Position numbers and translations under genes: made by a program. From Microcoleaceae cyanobacterium UBA11344 (lineage in GTDB: Bacteria > Cyanobacteriota > Cyanobacteriia > Cyanobacteriales > Microcoleaceae), in assembly GCA_003483675.1 (NCBI GenBank), contig DMYK01000330.1, forward strand, positions 2,485 to 9,623: a stretch of DNA of 7,139 nt, in the 5' to 3' direction. The number at the start of each line of letters is the position of its first letter. Position 1 is the first letter of the stretch. The notes beneath the pieces are model-generated. The model had not been told where the DNA came from. It saw only the letters and a list, made by a program, of their open reading frames with translations, and searched no databases. Below, piece by piece: positions 6,151-7,139 of this stretch.

Positions 6151-6168
6151 CATCCGTTACATCCGTTA
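6151..6168 (-). repeat. 9-bp tandem duplication covering the oxidoreductase stop codon
   Basis: CATCCGTTA occurs twice in a row (6151-6159 and 6160-6168). The partial CATAATCCGTT follows at 6169-6179, within the last codons. On the minus strand the TAA stop (6166-6168) therefore recurs 9 bp later in the same frame, giving a duplicated stop. It looks like a small slippage duplication. Confidence 0.6.
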
Positions 6169-7139
6169 CATAATCCGTTGCCGAACTTCTGCATAAACAA
6201 AAGCAGGTACACGCTTGTAAGCAGGCGTGCCCGATCGCCTTTCAATTCTCGCATTAAAAATCACATTAACTTCAGGATAAAACATCAAAGCAGCACCCAC
6301 ACGAACAGCCCCATAAATCACCTCAACATTCTCCAATTTCCCCACATTTCCCTGCACCGTAACCCGCTGATGTTCATGCAAACCAGCACTTTCTGCATCC
6401 ACACGATTCATCAAAATGCAGTTACGGTGCGGCATTCCCCGGTACTTGTCATCAATTTTATAAACCACAGTATTGTGCTGAGAATAGCTGCGTCCCGTCA
6501 TCAATGCCACAACTATACCCCGCACTGATTCAGATACTCCAAACTCTTTCGCTTCGGGTAATTTCAGCACTGGTAAAGGCGTAATAAACATTTTCGCTTT
6601 GCCAGAATCAGTAGGGAATTTAGGTTCCGTAAAAATGCGACCGCTGATGGTGAATTCCTCTTTAGTTTCATCAATTGTCGCTATTTTTTCATAGCCAGGA
6701 ATAGTTTTAGCAATCAGTTGTCTCACATATTTTGTGTCTTGAAGTTTGCGCCAATCTACGGGAAACTCGCCGTGAATTCGGCTCGCTAATTCCGTCAAAA
6801 ATTGCACCTCTGGAATCAGATCGGCATTTTTGAGATGAGTTTCACCCACCTCATTTAAACGCACAAAATTATTCCCAGATTCCACCGTTGTTTTGTGGGG
6901 ATTTTCAAATCGATTCAGTACAGGAATCACAATTGTATTGTGTTTTGCCAATCCGCTAAAATGTCCTAAATTGGGTTTAGTTGCGAGGTAAATGATTGTT
7001 TCAATTTTACCTAAAGCGCGTTTGGCCTGAGTTGAATCTGGATTCGCCCCATACAAATTACCGCCCAGACAGATCAGCGTATCGACTTTGCCTGCATCTG
7101 CTGCTTCAATGAGCGATCGCGTTTCATAGCCCTTAACAG
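6166..7139 (-). CDS. Molybdopterin oxidoreductase, FdhF/YdeP-like (C-terminal 323 aa; start outside window)
   Basis: The frame stays open to the right edge, so this is the end of a longer gene; the family is usually about 750 residues. Numbering from the edge, the end of the molybdopterin oxidoreductase fold includes DTLICLGGNLYGANPDS (about 18-34). The molybdopterin-dinucleotide-binding domain (about 195-320) includes GIVVALMTGRSYSQHNTVVY, DDKYRGMPHR, AGLHEHQRVTVQG and FYPEVNVIF, then SGTPAYKRVP. The TGRSYxQxNT...DxYRG pattern and the SGTPAxKxVP end point to the FdhF/YdeP group of formate-dehydrogenase-like proteins rather than nitrate reductase. E. coli YdeP is linked to acid resistance; the substrate in cyanobacteria is unknown. 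The N-terminal part, where an iron-sulfur cluster or a metal-ligand Cys/Sec would lie, is not visible. It converges with the glycosyltransferase. Confidence 0.88.
   Translation of the reverse strand, partial: VKGYETRSLIEAADAGKVDTLICLGGNLYGANPDSTQAKRALGKIETIIYLATKPNLGHFSGLAKHNTIVIPVLNRFENPHKTTVESGNNFVRLNEVGETHLKNADLIPEVQFLTELASRIHGEFPVDWRKLQDTKYVRQLIAKTIPGYEKIATIDETKEEFTISGRIFTEPKFPTDSGKAKMFITPLPVLKLPEAKEFGVSESVRGIVVALMTGRSYSQHNTVVYKIDDKYRGMPHRNCILMNRVDAESAGLHEHQRVTVQGNVGKLENVEVIYGAVRVGAALMFYPEVNVIFNARIERRSGTPAYKRVPAFVYAEVRQRIM

Noticed and set aside
6166..7056. Oxidoreductase as a complete 296-residue gene starting at 7056
   Set aside because: The supposed start is an internal TTG (Leu) in GGNLYGANPD. 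The frame remains open and homologous-looking (ETRSLIEAADAGKVDTLICL) to the window edge, so the gene is partial.

Overview
The window looks like chromosomal DNA of a filamentous, probably non-heterocystous cyanobacterium (Oscillatoria/Microcoleus-type is my guess). It carries seven copies of the cyanobacterial HIP1 octamer GCGATCGC (1701, 2990, 3390, 4898, 4985, 5909, 7113). It encodes a serine/threonine kinase fused to WD40 repeats, a family abundant in these organisms. The non-coding spacers hold the GC-rich and hairpin repeats typical of large cyanobacterial genomes.

Layout, left to right. A complete membrane-anchored Ser/Thr kinase with a C-terminal seven-blade WD40 propeller runs on the minus strand (27-2528). 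Behind it, a 239-bp spacer holds a roughly 118-bp GC-rich element bounded by 14/15-bp inverted ends (2612-2729). Next, also on the minus strand, is a 35-residue single-helix membrane peptide gene (2768-2875). It has its own good ribosome site and a convincing extended -10 promoter (2978-2986). A spacer with 10-bp direct repeats 21 bp apart leads to a divergently transcribed tyrosine recombinase on the plus strand (3183-4610). The recombinase resembles the XisA/XisC group and departs from the usual catalytic residues at two positions. A similar TGTAATATT...AGCA...GGTCA block lies on both sides of it and could be a recombination or regulatory site.

A family 2 glycosyltransferase with N- and C-terminal membrane helices follows on the plus strand (4703-5986). 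It starts at a TTG codon behind a GAGGT ribosome site. Its C-terminal membrane part is interrupted, in frame, by three perfect copies of a 24-bp repeat plus an inverted copy. A 179-bp convergent spacer holds a perfect 10-bp-stem hairpin, a purine-only tract and a 9-bp tandem duplication. The window ends inside the C-terminal part of a molybdopterin oxidoreductase of the FdhF/YdeP type on the minus strand (6166-7139; its start lies outside).

The genes do not form one obvious pathway. The kinase and small peptide share a strand but are separated by a repeat element. The glycosyltransferase and oxidoreductase converge. The recombinase sits alone, without phage or plasmid genes. I see no clear new multi-gene system. 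The parts most worth a second look are the solitary recombinase with its flanking repeats, the small membrane peptide, and the coding repeat inside the glycosyltransferase.
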